Origin: Dyella_D sp052115385
GTDB lineage: Bacteria; Pseudomonadota; Gammaproteobacteria; Xanthomonadales; Rhodanobacteraceae
Assembly (NCBI RefSeq): GCF_052115385.1
Contig: NZ_JBFRGP010000013.1
Span: forward strand, 62,001-126,000
Length of the DNA: 64,000 nt
Direction: 5' to 3'
Positions 45,262 to 53,507 of this stretch are shown here, one piece after another. Position 1 is the stretch's first letter. Each line of letters opens with the position of its first letter. A program made the translations under genes and the position numbers. The notes under the pieces were generated by a model. That model was not told the origin of the DNA. It saw only the letters and a program-made list of their open reading frames with translations, and searched no databases.

Positions 45262-46749
45262 TCAGGCGCTGGCCGTGCGGCCGGCGGGCAGGGCCAGGTC
45301 GTGCGCGGGCGTGGCGTCGGCGCGGCGGTAGTGCTGTTCCTCGGCCATCAGCGCATCCCAGCGTGCGTCGAGTTCGGCCAGCGCCTGCGCGTCCTGGGTA
45401 GGATGGTTGCGCGGTTGCGCTTGCAGCAGCACCTGCTCGTGCAGCAGGTCGCGCACGCGGCGATAGAACTCGCTGTCGTAGGCGCCGCGGAACATCATCG
45501 CCAGGTCGCCGCTGTCCTGCCAATGCGTCTTGCGCCCGAGTTGTGCTTTCACCTGCTCGTAGAACTTGGTGCCGGGCAGCGGGTACGACACGCTGACGCC
45601 GATATCGTCCGGCGCGGTGCGCTCGATCAGTGCGCGCGTGGCTTTCAGGTCTTCCAGCTGCTCGCCCAGGTAACCCAGTTGCACGAAGAAACCCACGCGG
45701 ATGCCGTACTGGCGGAAGCGGTCGCGCGCACTGTGCAGCTCGGCGATGGTGGTGCCCTTGTTCATGCGGTCCAGCACGGCCTGGCTGCCGCTTTCGGCGC
45801 CGATCCAGGCCTCGGCGCAGCCGGCCTGGGCCAGCGCCGCGACCATGCGGTCGCTGGACAGGTCGGCGCGGGTCTGGATGGTGAACGGCACCGAGCCGTC
45901 CGCATCCCGCAGATGCTCGGCGAACTGGGTGACCCAGTCGACGTGGAAGCCGAAGATGTCGTCCGCCATCCAGATATGGTCCGGCCCGTACGCACGCTTG
46001 AGGTAGATCATTTCCTCGGCGACATCGCGCGGGCCGCGCTGCTTGTAGTGGTTGCCCCAGATCGGCTTGGCGCACCAGTGGCAGCGGAACGGGCAGCCGC
46101 GCGAGGCGGCCATGTTCAGGCTGAAATAGCCGTGGCGCTCCTGCCACAGCGCGCGATAGCGCTCGATATCGACCAGGTCCCAGGCCGGATGGCCGCCCAG
46201 GCGCGGATCCGGCGGCTGCGCGCCGATCCGGGTCAGCCGCTGCTGGCCTTGCGATAGCGTGGCCACGCCGGCGAGGTCGGCGGTCCACGGCGCGATATCC
46301 ATCTGCAGGTCGTCGTTGAGCCGCCCGATCAGGTCGAGCAGGGCGGCGATGCCTTCGCCGACCAGCACCGCTTCGGCACCGGCGGCGAGAAAGGCTTCGG
46401 GGTGATCGGAGGCGTCGGAGCCGGCGACGATCACGCGCGCGCCGTGTGCCCGCGCCTCGGCGATCATCTGGCAGGCCGCTTCGCGCATCCGGTTCAGGCA
46501 CATCTTGGTGAGGTAGTTGAAGTTGTCCTCGTAGATGACCACCACGTCCGGCGCGGCCGCGGCGAGGGAGCCGGCGTAGTCCTCCACGCCTTCGGCGAGC
46601 ATCGCGTCGAACAGGCTCACTTCATGCCCCAGGTCCCACAGCAGGGAGGCCACCTGCAAGGTGGCAAGAGGCGGATAGGGCTTGCCGCGTTCCCACTGCT
46701 TGCGGTCGTAGCGCAGGAAGTAGGAATGGCTGACCTGGATTCTGAGCAT
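45262..46749 (-). CDS. B12-binding-domain radical SAM enzyme
   Basis: The 495-residue protein starts at the ATG at 46749. Its N-terminal lobe has a B12-type fold (PPLATLQVASLLWDLGHEVSLFDA, VIVAGSDASDHPEAFLAAGAEAVLVGEGE-like GEGIAALLDL). The radical SAM cluster is Cys219-x3-Cys223-x2-Cys226 (SRGCPFRCHWCAKP), with AWIGAESGSQAVLDRMNKGT as the SAM loop. This group includes methylases, oxidative cyclases and cobalamin-independent enzymes. It begins an operon with the nucleotidyltransferase and diverges from the kinase/exporter operon, implying one shared system. Longer frames upstream of 46749 are artefacts. Confidence 0.87.
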   Translation of the reverse strand: MLRIQVSHSYFLRYDRKQWERGKPYPPLATLQVASLLWDLGHEVSLFDAMLAEGVEDYAGSLAAAAPDVVVIYEDNFNYLTKMCLNRMREAACQMIAEARAHGARVIVAGSDASDHPEAFLAAGAEAVLVGEGIAALLDLIGRLNDDLQMDIAPWTADLAGVATLSQGQQRLTRIGAQPPDPRLGGHPAWDLVDIERYRALWQERHGYFSLNMAASRGCPFRCHWCAKPIWGNHYKQRGPRDVAEEMIYLKRAYGPDHIWMADDIFGFHVDWVTQFAEHLRDADGSVPFTIQTRADLSSDRMVAALAQAGCAEAWIGAESGSQAVLDRMNKGTTIAELHSARDRFRQYGIRVGFFVQLGYLGEQLEDLKATRALIERTAPDDIGVSVSYPLPGTKFYEQVKAQLGRKTHWQDSGDLAMMFRGAYDSEFYRRVRDLLHEQVLLQAQPRNHPTQDAQALAELDARWDALMAEEQHYRRADATPAHDLALPAGRTASA

Positions 46750-46949
46750 GGAGTGGGGCCTTGGTGGTCGCGGGGAGCGGGCCGCGCTGGTGCGGTGTTC
46801 CGTTGTCGCTGGGCGTGAGTGCCGCGCTGCGCGGGTTCGGTTGCGAATGGCGCGCAGCGGCAGGCATGGCGCTGCGCAGGGCAACTTTCCGGCGCCGGCA
46901 AGGCACTCACGCCAGACGCAGATGACACCCGCCGACCGGAGTCCTTCGA
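46750..46949. promoter_or_regulatory. Divergent promoter region of the radical SAM and HprK-like operons
   Basis: This 200-bp gap separates the two divergent operons and should contain both promoters. A GGAG at 46938-46941 is the ribosome site for the TTG start at 46950. I searched both strands for a short precursor peptide or a PqqD-like gene and saw none. The region is GC-rich with no clear promoter hexamers. Confidence 0.4.
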
Positions 46950-47981
46950 TTGACCAACCTGGGCCTTGCCGCGCGCCCCGCGCCCGTGGACGACGAAGCG
47001 ATCGACCCCTTCCGCGAACGCGTGGCGCGGCGTTTTGCGGTGAGCAAGCGCGTGCTCGGCGCGGAGGTGCAGTTCGAGGCCGACGACGAGGCCTGGCTGG
47101 CTTTGATCGAAGCGGCGTATGGCGGTTTGCCCGCGCATGCTTTGCCCGCCGCGGCGCCGACTTTGCGCATCGAACTGCGGCTGGCCGAGCCGTCCGATCC
47201 GGCCAGCCTCGAAGCGCCGCCGCCGGCGCGCATGCGTTCCGGCGCGGGCTTGCTGTGCGGCGTGATGGACGCGGCGCATTACGCCGCGATCGCACCGGCA
47301 CGGCAGCAGGCGCTGGTGGTGGCGTCGCCGGCGATGCTGGCGCGCCATGCGTATCACGTGCGCTACGAACTGCTCGAATTCGCCGTGTTCGTACTGGCGC
47401 AGCGCGCGCAGGGCCTGGTGCCGCTGCATGGCGCCTGCGTCGGCCGGCACGGGCAGGGCGTGCTGCTGCTGGGCGAGAGCGGCGCGGGCAAGTCCACCCT
47501 GGCTTTGCACAGCCTGCTCGGCGGCCTGGATTTTCTCGCCGAGGATGCGGTGTTCGTGCAGCCGCAACATCTGCTCGCCACCGGCGTGGCCAATTATCTG
47601 CACGTGAAGGACGACGCGTTCCGCTTCGTCGAGGATGCGGGTGTGCGCGATTGGATTCGCCGCTCGCCGACGATCCACCGCCGCAGCGGCGTCGAGAAGT
47701 ACGAGGTGGATCTGCGCGAGGGCTATGGGCGACTGGCGCCGGAACCATTGCAACTCAAAGGTGTGATGCTGGTTTCATCCCGCCCGGCGGAGCGCCTGCT
47801 GACGCCGCTGACACCCAATGAAGCCGCGGCGCGGTTGGCCGCGGATCAGCCCTATGCGGCCGGCTTGCCCGGCTGGGACGACTTCTGCCGGCAGTGCACG
47901 CGGCTGGGCGTGCATCGCCTGGCGCGGGCGCGCCATCCGGACGAAGCGGTGGCTGCATTGTCGGCGTGGCTGGAACGATGA
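46950..47981 (+). CDS. HprK-related kinase
   Basis: The 343-residue protein starts at a TTG at 46950 with GGAG 8 bp upstream. Its C-terminal half resembles HPr kinase/phosphorylase. It has LHGACVGRHGQGVLLLGESGAGKSTLA with the P-loop at residues 175-182, then FLAEDAVFV and a later EKYEVDLREGYG. The N-terminal ~130 residues are unlike classical HprK. Relatives occur as HprK-rel proteins beside PqqD and NTP_transf_5 genes, or as peptide Ser kinases in some lasso-peptide loci. No HPr or precursor is seen here. The exporter gene follows with a 4-bp overlap. Confidence 0.83.
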   Translation: MTNLGLAARPAPVDDEAIDPFRERVARRFAVSKRVLGAEVQFEADDEAWLALIEAAYGGLPAHALPAAAPTLRIELRLAEPSDPASLEAPPPARMRSGAGLLCGVMDAAHYAAIAPARQQALVVASPAMLARHAYHVRYELLEFAVFVLAQRAQGLVPLHGACVGRHGQGVLLLGESGAGKSTLALHSLLGGLDFLAEDAVFVQPQHLLATGVANYLHVKDDAFRFVEDAGVRDWIRRSPTIHRRSGVEKYEVDLREGYGRLAPEPLQLKGVMLVSSRPAERLLTPLTPNEAAARLAADQPYAAGLPGWDDFCRQCTRLGVHRLARARHPDEAVAALSAWLER

Positions 47982-49675
47982 GCGCGCGCCACCTCACCGA
48001 TCGGTTGTTGCCCGCGGCATTCGCCGACACGCTGGAGCGCCGGCACGCTTGGCAGATGACTTGCTATGTCGCGCTGTCGGTAGCCTCGGCGCTGGCCGGC
48101 AGCCTGGCCGCGGTGCTGCTGGTGCCGCTGGTCAGCCTGGGTGCGCCCGGCGCGGAGAGCGGTTTCTATCTGCATCGTGGCGTGGACGTGCAGGCAGGGG
48201 CTTTTATCGCGGCCGCGTTTGCGCTGGCTGCGTTGCGCTGGTGGTCATCCCTGTTGGCCGCACGGTTGACCGGCGATTACGGCGCCGATCTGCGCCGCCG
48301 CGTGCATGGGCATCTGATCCATGCGCCGCTGGCGGCGCTGGCCGATGCGACCTCGGCCGAGATCGCCAACGTGCTCACCTACAACATCGAGATCATGATG
48401 CAGGGCTTCAGCGGCCTGCTGCAGTTGTGGGTGGCCGGCCTGACCTGCGCGATCAGCCTGGCGTTCGCGTTCTGGATCTCGCCGCCGCTGTTGCTGGCGG
48501 TGCCGCTGCTGGCGTTGCTGGGCGTGCTGGTGTCGCGTTCGCGCGGGCAGGAACAGGCGCGGGTCAGCCGCAAGTACGTGGCGGACCTGACGCGGCTGTT
48601 CTGGCTGAGCGAGGATTTTCCGCGGCGCCTGCGCCATATCCGTTCGTTCGGCCGCGAAGCGGTGGAGCAGGCGGCGTATCGCGATGTCTCGCACGAGTTG
48701 GCGCGCGGCTACGAGCATCAGCAGGACATGCTGGCTTCGGGGCGCTTGTGGCTGGAGCTGCTGGCGGCGGCCGGGATCGCGGGGATGTTCATGCTGGCGC
48801 ATCGGCTGCAAGGCGATGCGCGGGCCTCGTTGATTGCGGTGAGCCTGTTGCTGGGGCGGCTGCTGCCGTACCTGGTGTCGACGCGGCAGAGTTTCCGGCA
48901 GTTGCGTTCGGCGGTGCCGGCGTACGAGCTGTGGCGGCGTTATGCGGGACTGGCCGGCGATACGGTCGCGGTGGGTGCGCCTGCGGCGTTTGTGCAAGGC
49001 GCGAGCTTGCGCATCGAGCGGGTGCGTTCGGCGGTGGCGCTGCCTGGCGTGGAAGTGCGCGACGTGGTGCTGGCGCCGGGCGAGCTGACCTTGATCGCCG
49101 GCGATTCGGGCGCGGGCAAGAGCAGCCTGGCCGATGTGCTGGCGGGTCTGATCGAGCCGGCGGATTTCGCGGCGAGGATCGGCGGGCGCGCGCTCGATTT
49201 CGAGGCTTATCGGCGCTATGCGCGGCATGCGGCCTTTGTCAGCCAGCATGTGCGGCCGTGGCAGGCGACGGTGCGCGAATGCCTGCGCTGGGCCGATCCG
49301 CAGGCGAGCGAGCAGCGCATGCACGAGGTGCTGGCGGATGTGGGGCTGGATCGGCGGCTGCGCGCGAGCGAGCAGGGGCTGGATCTGGCGTTGCGGGATC
49401 GATCGAGCCAGCTGTCCGGCGGTGAACTGCAACGGTTGCTATTGGCGCAGGTGCTGCTGCGCAAGCCGTTCCTGGCGATCCTGGACGAGTCGACCGGCGC
49501 GCTGGATGCGGCGGCCGAAATCGACGTGCTGGCGACGCTGAAGCGACGCTTGCCGCAGACCATGCTGCTGGTGATTTCGCACCGCGCGGGTGTGCGGGCG
49601 CTGGCGGATCGATGCGTGGTGATGGGGGCTGTGCCGCCCATCGCCGTCATTCCGGCGCAGGCCGGAATCCAGTAG
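47978..49675 (+). CDS. ABC exporter, fused membrane and ATPase domains
   Basis: The 565-residue half-transporter starts at an ATGA overlap with the kinase gene. Five or six transmembrane helices lie in residues 25-300. The ATPase domain has Walker A GDSGAGKSS (375-383), the signature LSGGELQR (479-486) and Walker B ILDEST (501-506) followed by the H-loop ISHRAG. It resembles peptide/lipid exporters of the MsbA/cyclic-peptide type without a C39 peptidase domain. The last residues (VIPAQAGIQ) are encoded by a palindromic repeat at 49645-49670, so the true C-terminus has been extended by repeat insertion. Confidence 0.87.
   Translation: MSARHLTDRLLPAAFADTLERRHAWQMTCYVALSVASALAGSLAAVLLVPLVSLGAPGAESGFYLHRGVDVQAGAFIAAAFALAALRWWSSLLAARLTGDYGADLRRRVHGHLIHAPLAALADATSAEIANVLTYNIEIMMQGFSGLLQLWVAGLTCAISLAFAFWISPPLLLAVPLLALLGVLVSRSRGQEQARVSRKYVADLTRLFWLSEDFPRRLRHIRSFGREAVEQAAYRDVSHELARGYEHQQDMLASGRLWLELLAAAGIAGMFMLAHRLQGDARASLIAVSLLLGRLLPYLVSTRQSFRQLRSAVPAYELWRRYAGLAGDTVAVGAPAAFVQGASLRIERVRSAVALPGVEVRDVVLAPGELTLIAGDSGAGKSSLADVLAGLIEPADFAARIGGRALDFEAYRRYARHAAFVSQHVRPWQATVRECLRWADPQASEQRMHEVLADVGLDRRLRASEQGLDLALRDRSSQLSGGELQRLLLAQVLLRKPFLAILDESTGALDAAAEIDVLATLKRRLPQTMLLVISHRAGVRALADRCVVMGAVPPIAVIPAQAGIQ
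49645..49670. repeat. Palindromic repeat, copy A (in ABC exporter 3' end)
   Basis: The core attccggc-gcag-gccggaat is an 8-bp palindrome with a 4-nt centre (49649-49668). The 26-bp unit is repeated exactly in inverted orientation at 49753-49778. It belongs to the dispersed repeats whose translation gives the familiar PAQAGIQ tail. Confidence 0.85.
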
Positions 49676-49747
49676 AGATGCGCCGCATGGAGTGCGTACC
49701 TCCAGAGTGCCGCTACCGGATGTTCCGATGACCATCGGGCGCTGTCG

Positions 49748-50410
49748 TCACCGGATTCCGGCCTGCGCCGGAATGACGAGTCCCGGCACGGGCGGGATGA
49801 GTGTCGGGCTCAGCGTCCGCCACCCGCTGGTGGCTGCGTCGATGCCGGCGTTTCCCGTATCGGCGTGCGGCGAAGGCGGACCCTGCAGCTGGTCGCGATC
49901 GACCTGGCGCAGCTGGCGCGCCATCTGCAGATGATCCTTCAGCACTGGCAAGGTTTGTGCGGCGAATTGCTTCACGTCGTTGTCGGTGGCGCTGGTCGAG
50001 GCCTTGCTGAACAGCGCGATGGCCTGCTGATGATCGTTGACCATGTCCTGCGCATAGGCGCGGTCGAAGGCGTCGCCATCGAGTTTCTGCAACTGGTCGA
50101 GCTTCTGCCTGGCGGCCTTGTCGGGCTCCGGCGCGATGGTGATCTGCTTCTGGCGCGCGAGCGCCACCAGCTGTTCGTTGGCCTTGGTGTGGTCGGCCAC
50201 GATGTGCTGGGCCAGTTGCCGGGTCTGCGGCGCGCTGGATTTCTGCAGGGCAAGCTGGCCGAGCGCCACTTCGGCGCTGCCGGCCGCGGCCGCGTGGGTG
50301 AGAAAGGCCTGATCGGTGGCGGAGCCCTCGCTGGCGCTGGCTGCCGCAGGGCAGGCCAGCGCGAGGGCGGTCGTCGCCAGGGCCGAGAGGAGCAGGCTGC
50401 GTTTAAGCAT
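49748..50410 (-). CDS. Exported DUF4142-family protein
   Basis: The 220-residue protein has a signal peptide (LLLSALATTALALACPAAASA). It is followed by the helical DUF4142 ferritin-like domain, with conserved DQAFLTHAAAAGSAEVALGQLAL, then VADHTKANEQLVALA and DMVNDHQQAIALFSKA. Members are periplasmic, of unknown function and commonly stress-associated. The C-terminus ends VIPAQAGIR, encoded by repeat copy B, beyond the normal family end near HADTGNAG. It faces the ABC exporter gene tail to tail. Confidence 0.88.
   Translation of the reverse strand: MLKRSLLLSALATTALALACPAAASASEGSATDQAFLTHAAAAGSAEVALGQLALQKSSAPQTRQLAQHIVADHTKANEQLVALARQKQITIAPEPDKAARQKLDQLQKLDGDAFDRAYAQDMVNDHQQAIALFSKASTSATDNDVKQFAAQTLPVLKDHLQMARQLRQVDRDQLQGPPSPHADTGNAGIDAATSGWRTLSPTLIPPVPGLVIPAQAGIR
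49753..49778. repeat. Palindromic repeat, copy B (in DUF4142 gene 3' end)
   Basis: This is the exact reverse complement of the 26-bp copy A at 49645-49670. The two copies, 82 bp apart, form a large inverted pair around the 3' ends of convergent genes and may terminate transcription from both sides. Translated on the minus strand it supplies the last residues of the DUF4142 protein. Confidence 0.85.
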
Positions 50411-50461
50411 GATGCTCTCCGATCCTTCGTGGTAGGGATGGCCTGAGCCTGCGGTGGACGC

Positions 50462-50725
50462 TCAGGATGGTTGTGTTTCCCGCTGCGCGCGCAGCCGCCG
50501 CCCGCCGATGCGGCCGATCGCCGCCATGTGTTCGCGATTCTCGCTGACCGCCTTGCCCCCCTTGTGGCCGGCGAGGCGGGCTTCTTCGCTGGTGAATTCA
50601 TGGGCGCTGCCGCGGGCATGCGCAGTGCGTCCGCCCAGCGACGACACCTGGCGCTGCCGCTGGGGATCCATCCGCGCAAAACCGCGAAGAGGCGCTGCTT
50701 GTCCTGCCGTCTCTTTGGAAGTCAT
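50462..50725 (-). CDS. KGG-motif general stress protein
   Basis: I start this at the ATG at 50725, giving 87 residues; the longer frame adds meaningless sequence. The protein holds several Gly-Gly repeats of the KGG type (SSLGGRTAHARG, GHKGGKAVSENREHMAAIGRIGGRR). Such small hydrophilic proteins (YciG/GsiB-like) accumulate in general stress and stationary phase and are probably cytoplasmic. It lies 51 bp upstream of the DUF4142 gene on the same strand. Confidence 0.82.
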   Translation of the reverse strand: MTSKETAGQAAPLRGFARMDPQRQRQVSSLGGRTAHARGSAHEFTSEEARLAGHKGGKAVSENREHMAAIGRIGGRRLRAQRETQPS

Positions 50726-51044
50726 GGGTTTCTCTCGTGTGGCCGAAGGGGGATCGCGCATGCCGTGAAGGCCTCGCGCGCTTTCGTCGCCGCAACATCC
50801 GTGCCATCTGCGCAAACGATGTCGTGACGCGCCTAGCCTGCAACCTGCGATGTTTGCATCGCGCAAATTTTTCGCGAGCATGAAAGAAGTACATGCGTAT
50901 CGGGCGCGCCGTTCATGCATGCGAACACGCCATCTGGCTGAACGGGCACGCGTCGCGCGCAGCGGCTTGACGTGCTGTCGACCCGCCGTCGACGGCGCGT
51001 GGCCTACACCGGGCAGCCATGTTCAACGCACGGAGAACCTTGCC
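50726..51044. other. Intergenic region between divergent stress genes
   Basis: The 319-bp gap lies between the divergent KGG and basic-protein starts. It holds a small hairpin, gcgatg-tttg-catcgc (50847-50862), followed by caaattttt, which looks like a minor terminator but has no upstream plus-strand gene. An open frame from 50850 reaches the next gene without protein-like content. The ATG at 51045 has the ribosome site GGAGAA at 51032-51037. Confidence 0.4.
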
Positions 51045-51533
51045 ATGCCCGAAGCAAAGACCCGCAAAGCCGCGGCACGGGACAAGCGTGAAGGCAAAGC
51101 GCCCAGCACGCAGGCCGGCGAATATGTCCACGAGGAGATCGAGCATGTGCGCGTAGGCAAGCACGGTGCGCGCTCGACCAGGCAGGCGATCGCCATCGGC
51201 TTGTCCAAGGCGCGCCGCGCGGGCGTGAAGGTGCCGGCGAAGAAATCGGCGAGCAAGGCTACGCGCAAGAAGGCCGCGCAGGATGAAAATGCAGCCAAGC
51301 ATCCGCACAAGGCCTCGGCGCGGCGTTCGCATGCGACGAAGGCGGCGCTGAAGCGGGAAGGGCATGCGGCGGCGTCGCACGAGGCCTTGGCCAAGCAGGG
51401 CAAGCGGGCGGCGTCGAAGCGCTCGGCTTCGTCGCGTTCGGCGGCGGCGAAGAAGGCGGCGCGTACCAAAGGGGCGGCGGGGCGTTCTGCGGCGGCCAAG
51501 AAGGCGGCGAGGACGCGTGCGGCGAAGAAGTAG
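51045..51533 (+). CDS. Lys/Arg/Ala-rich basic protein (DUF6496/histone H1-like)
   Basis: The 162-residue protein has an ordered N-terminal part (EYVHEEIEHVRVGKHGARSTRQAIAIGLSKARRAGVKVP), which matches the DUF6496 type. A long C-terminal tail follows, made of Ala, Lys, Arg and Ser repeats (SAAAKKAARTKGAAGRSAAAKKAARTRAAKK). The tail contains a repeated SAAAKKAART unit and resembles histone H1-like DNA-binding tails. It probably binds nucleic acid under stress. It is divergent from the KGG and DUF4142 genes. Confidence 0.8.
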   Translation: MPEAKTRKAAARDKREGKAPSTQAGEYVHEEIEHVRVGKHGARSTRQAIAIGLSKARRAGVKVPAKKSASKATRKKAAQDENAAKHPHKASARRSHATKAALKREGHAAASHEALAKQGKRAASKRSASSRSAAAKKAARTKGAAGRSAAAKKAARTRAAKK

Positions 51534-51557
51534 TGAGCGGGAGGTCCGGGCAAGTCG

Positions 51558-51580
51558 CGCTCTCCCCGGCGGGGAGAGCG
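51558..51580. terminator. Perfect 10-bp hairpin after the basic-protein gene
   Basis: The arms cgctctcccc (51558-51567) and ggggagagcg (51571-51580) pair exactly around a ggc loop. It begins 25 bp after the stop at 51533. There is no T-tract, so it may act as a weak terminator or 3' stabiliser. Confidence 0.5.
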
Positions 51581-51669
51581 TGTCCGGAGGTAGGCTCGAT
51601 TTCAAAAATCTCCGGGCCGAACGTCTAGGCTGTTCTCCACTGCCATACCGATTTTCCGCGCCTTGATGA

Positions 51670-52260
51670 ATGCCAGACCCACTCAGCACGGCTGCGCTCT
51701 GCATGGATAGCACGGGCCAGCACGCCGCCCCGCCGGAGGCATCCACCGGCCCGGAGGACCGCGCGGCGCAGATCGCCGCGCTGTTCCGCGAGCACAACCG
51801 CACCCTGGTCGCCTTCCTGGCCGCCCGCCTCAATTCGCGCTCGGATGCGCAGGAGGTGGCCCAGGAGGTCTACGTGCGCATGCTGGCGATGAAGGATGCC
51901 GACCCGATCGCCGCGCCACGCGCCTTGCTGTTCCGCATCGCCGCCAACCTGGTGGTGGACCGGATCCGCATGCGCGCGGTGCGCGCCAATGCCCCGGCCG
52001 ATGCGCCGGCCGACGACTGGTTCGCCCAGCCGATCCCCGAACAGCATGCCTCGGCGCTGCAGCAGTGGCGCGAGGTGCGCGCCGCGCTGCGGGAATTGCC
52101 GGCCAAGACCAGCAAGGCTTTTGTGATGCACGTGATCGAGGGGCGCGACTTCAGCGCCATCGCCCAGACCATGAAACTCAGCGAGCGCATGGTGCGCTAC
52201 CACGTCAGCAACGCGCTGGCCCATTGCCGCGCGCGCATCCAACCCTCGGAGACGCCATGA
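51670..52260 (+). CDS. FecI-like ECF sigma factor
   Basis: The 196-residue protein has ECF region 2 (LNSRSDAQEVAQEVYVRMLAM, LLFRIAANLVVDRIR) and region 4 (ELPAKTSKAFVMHVIEGRDFSAIAQTMKLSERMVRYHVSNAL). This is the FecI iron-starvation group. Its stop overlaps the fecR-like start (ATGA), and the receptor follows. In such cassettes the sigma factor transcribes the receptor gene when the receptor is occupied. An ATG at 51703 is an alternative start. Confidence 0.9.
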   Translation: MPDPLSTAALCMDSTGQHAAPPEASTGPEDRAAQIAALFREHNRTLVAFLAARLNSRSDAQEVAQEVYVRMLAMKDADPIAAPRALLFRIAANLVVDRIRMRAVRANAPADAPADDWFAQPIPEQHASALQQWREVRAALRELPAKTSKAFVMHVIEGRDFSAIAQTMKLSERMVRYHVSNALAHCRARIQPSETP

Positions 52261-53249
52261 TGGCCATGACTTTTGCCGGCGCGGGCGATCGCGTGACGCA
52301 GGCGGCCGCGCAATGGTGGACGCGCCTGCGCGCGGAGGACCCCACCGACAGCACCATCGAGCAGTGGCTGGCCTGGATGGAAGAGGACCAGAGCCATGCC
52401 CGCGCCTTCGAGGAAGTCAGCCGGCTGAGCCAGCGGCTTGGCCACGCCGACAGCCATGCCCGCGACGCCTTCGTCGCCGAATTCGCACGCGCCGCCGAGC
52501 GCCGCGTGCGCTGGCCGCTGTGGATCGGCGCGGTGGCGGCCTCGCTGCTGCTGGCGGTGATCGGCGGGCGCATGCTCGACCGGGTCTACCGCCCGCAGGC
52601 GCAGCCTTACGCCAGCGAAGTGGGCCAGAACCGCGACCTGGCCCTGCCGGATGGCACGCGCGTGGCCTTGGGCGGCGCCTCGGCGATCACCGCGCGCTAT
52701 GCCGACGACCTGCGCAAGATCGAGCTGCGCGAGGGCGAGGCCTTCTTCAGCGTCACCCACGAGCGCCGGCCGTTCGAAGTGCTGGCCGGGCCAGTGCTGA
52801 TCCGCGACCTCGGCACCGCCTTCAACGTGCGCCGCACCGGCGACCGCGTTGCCGTGGCGGTGACCGAAGGCCGCGTGCGGGTCAGCCCGCCGGGCGGGCA
52901 GGAAGCGATCGAGGCAATAGCCGGCCAGCAGGTGCTGTACGACCCCGGTTCCGGCAATGGCCGGGCCGGTCTCAGCATCGGGCCGATCGCGGTGGACGAC
53001 GCCACCGCCTGGCGCGGGCGGCGGCTGGAATTCGTCAACGAGCCGCTGTTCGTGGTGGTGGCCAGCATCAACCGCTACAGCCGCCGGCCGGTGCAGATCG
53101 CCGATGCGGGCGTGGGCGCGCTGACCTTCACCGGCACGGTGCGGGTGGATGCGATCGATCGCTGGGTGGAGGCTTTGCCACGGGTATTTCCGGTGCAGGT
53201 GAGCGCGTTCGGCGACCACGTGGTGCTGTCCAGCGCGGACCGGCATTGA
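52257..53249 (+). CDS. FecR-family transmembrane signal transducer
   Basis: The 330-residue protein starts at the ATG at 52257. It has the N-terminal cytoplasmic FecR segment with a W-x-x-W-type motif (AAAQWWTRLRA, EQWLAWMEED), a transmembrane helix near residues 82-103 (WPLWIGAVAASLLLAVIGG) and the periplasmic FecR domain (LPDGTRVALGGASAITARY, REGEAFFSV, FEVLAGPVLIRDLGTAFNV). A C-terminal DUF4974-like STN-binding module completes it. It relays receptor occupancy to the sigma factor. Confidence 0.9.
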   Translation: MMAMTFAGAGDRVTQAAAQWWTRLRAEDPTDSTIEQWLAWMEEDQSHARAFEEVSRLSQRLGHADSHARDAFVAEFARAAERRVRWPLWIGAVAASLLLAVIGGRMLDRVYRPQAQPYASEVGQNRDLALPDGTRVALGGASAITARYADDLRKIELREGEAFFSVTHERRPFEVLAGPVLIRDLGTAFNVRRTGDRVAVAVTEGRVRVSPPGGQEAIEAIAGQQVLYDPGSGNGRAGLSIGPIAVDDATAWRGRRLEFVNEPLFVVVASINRYSRRPVQIADAGVGALTFTGTVRVDAIDRWVEALPRVFPVQVSAFGDHVVLSSADRH

Positions 53250-53270
53250 GCGAAGTTGCATCGGGCGGGA

Positions 53271-53399
53271 GCTGTGGGCGGGTAGTGGCGGTGCCAGTCC
53301 GCCTCGTGTCCGTTGGTCTGGATGGAACGCGAGCGCGCCTTTGCCAACTCCCCGCCGGTGAAGGGTTGCGACGATGCGCTTCCGCTACCCGCCCACAGC
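53271..53399. repeat. Inverted repeat in the fecR-receptor gap
   Basis: The arms gctgtgggcgggtag (53271-53285) and ctacccgcccacagc (53385-53399) are exact 15-bp complements 99 bp apart, extending to ~18 bp with one mismatch. They occupy the 258-bp gap between the FecR-like and receptor genes. This may be a small mobile or REP-type element, or a large stem-loop that uncouples receptor expression. Confidence 0.6.
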
Positions 53400-53507
53400 C
53401 CCTGTTCGATGCGCCGGCATTCTTCACAATCGCACCCTTGGTGTATGTGGCGTCCCATGCCAGACTTCGGCCTTTAGGACACCGCAGTTCGGGGGATTCG
53501 ACACCGC

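Noticed and set aside
43924..46257. Plus-strand frame of ~780 codons starting in the REP-like element
   Set aside because: It is antisense to the nucleotidyltransferase and radical SAM genes and His/Arg/Gln-rich without domains.
46750..46949. Possible precursor peptide or PqqD gene for the modification module
   Set aside because: No short frame with a ribosome site and sensible composition was found in either strand of the gap.
46750..47748. Minus-strand extension of the second radical SAM gene
   Set aside because: It is antisense to the HprK-like gene with its P-loop and is Arg/Pro-rich noise.
50847..50872. Small hairpin with T-run as a terminator
   Set aside because: The stem is only 6 bp and there is no plus-strand gene upstream for it to terminate.
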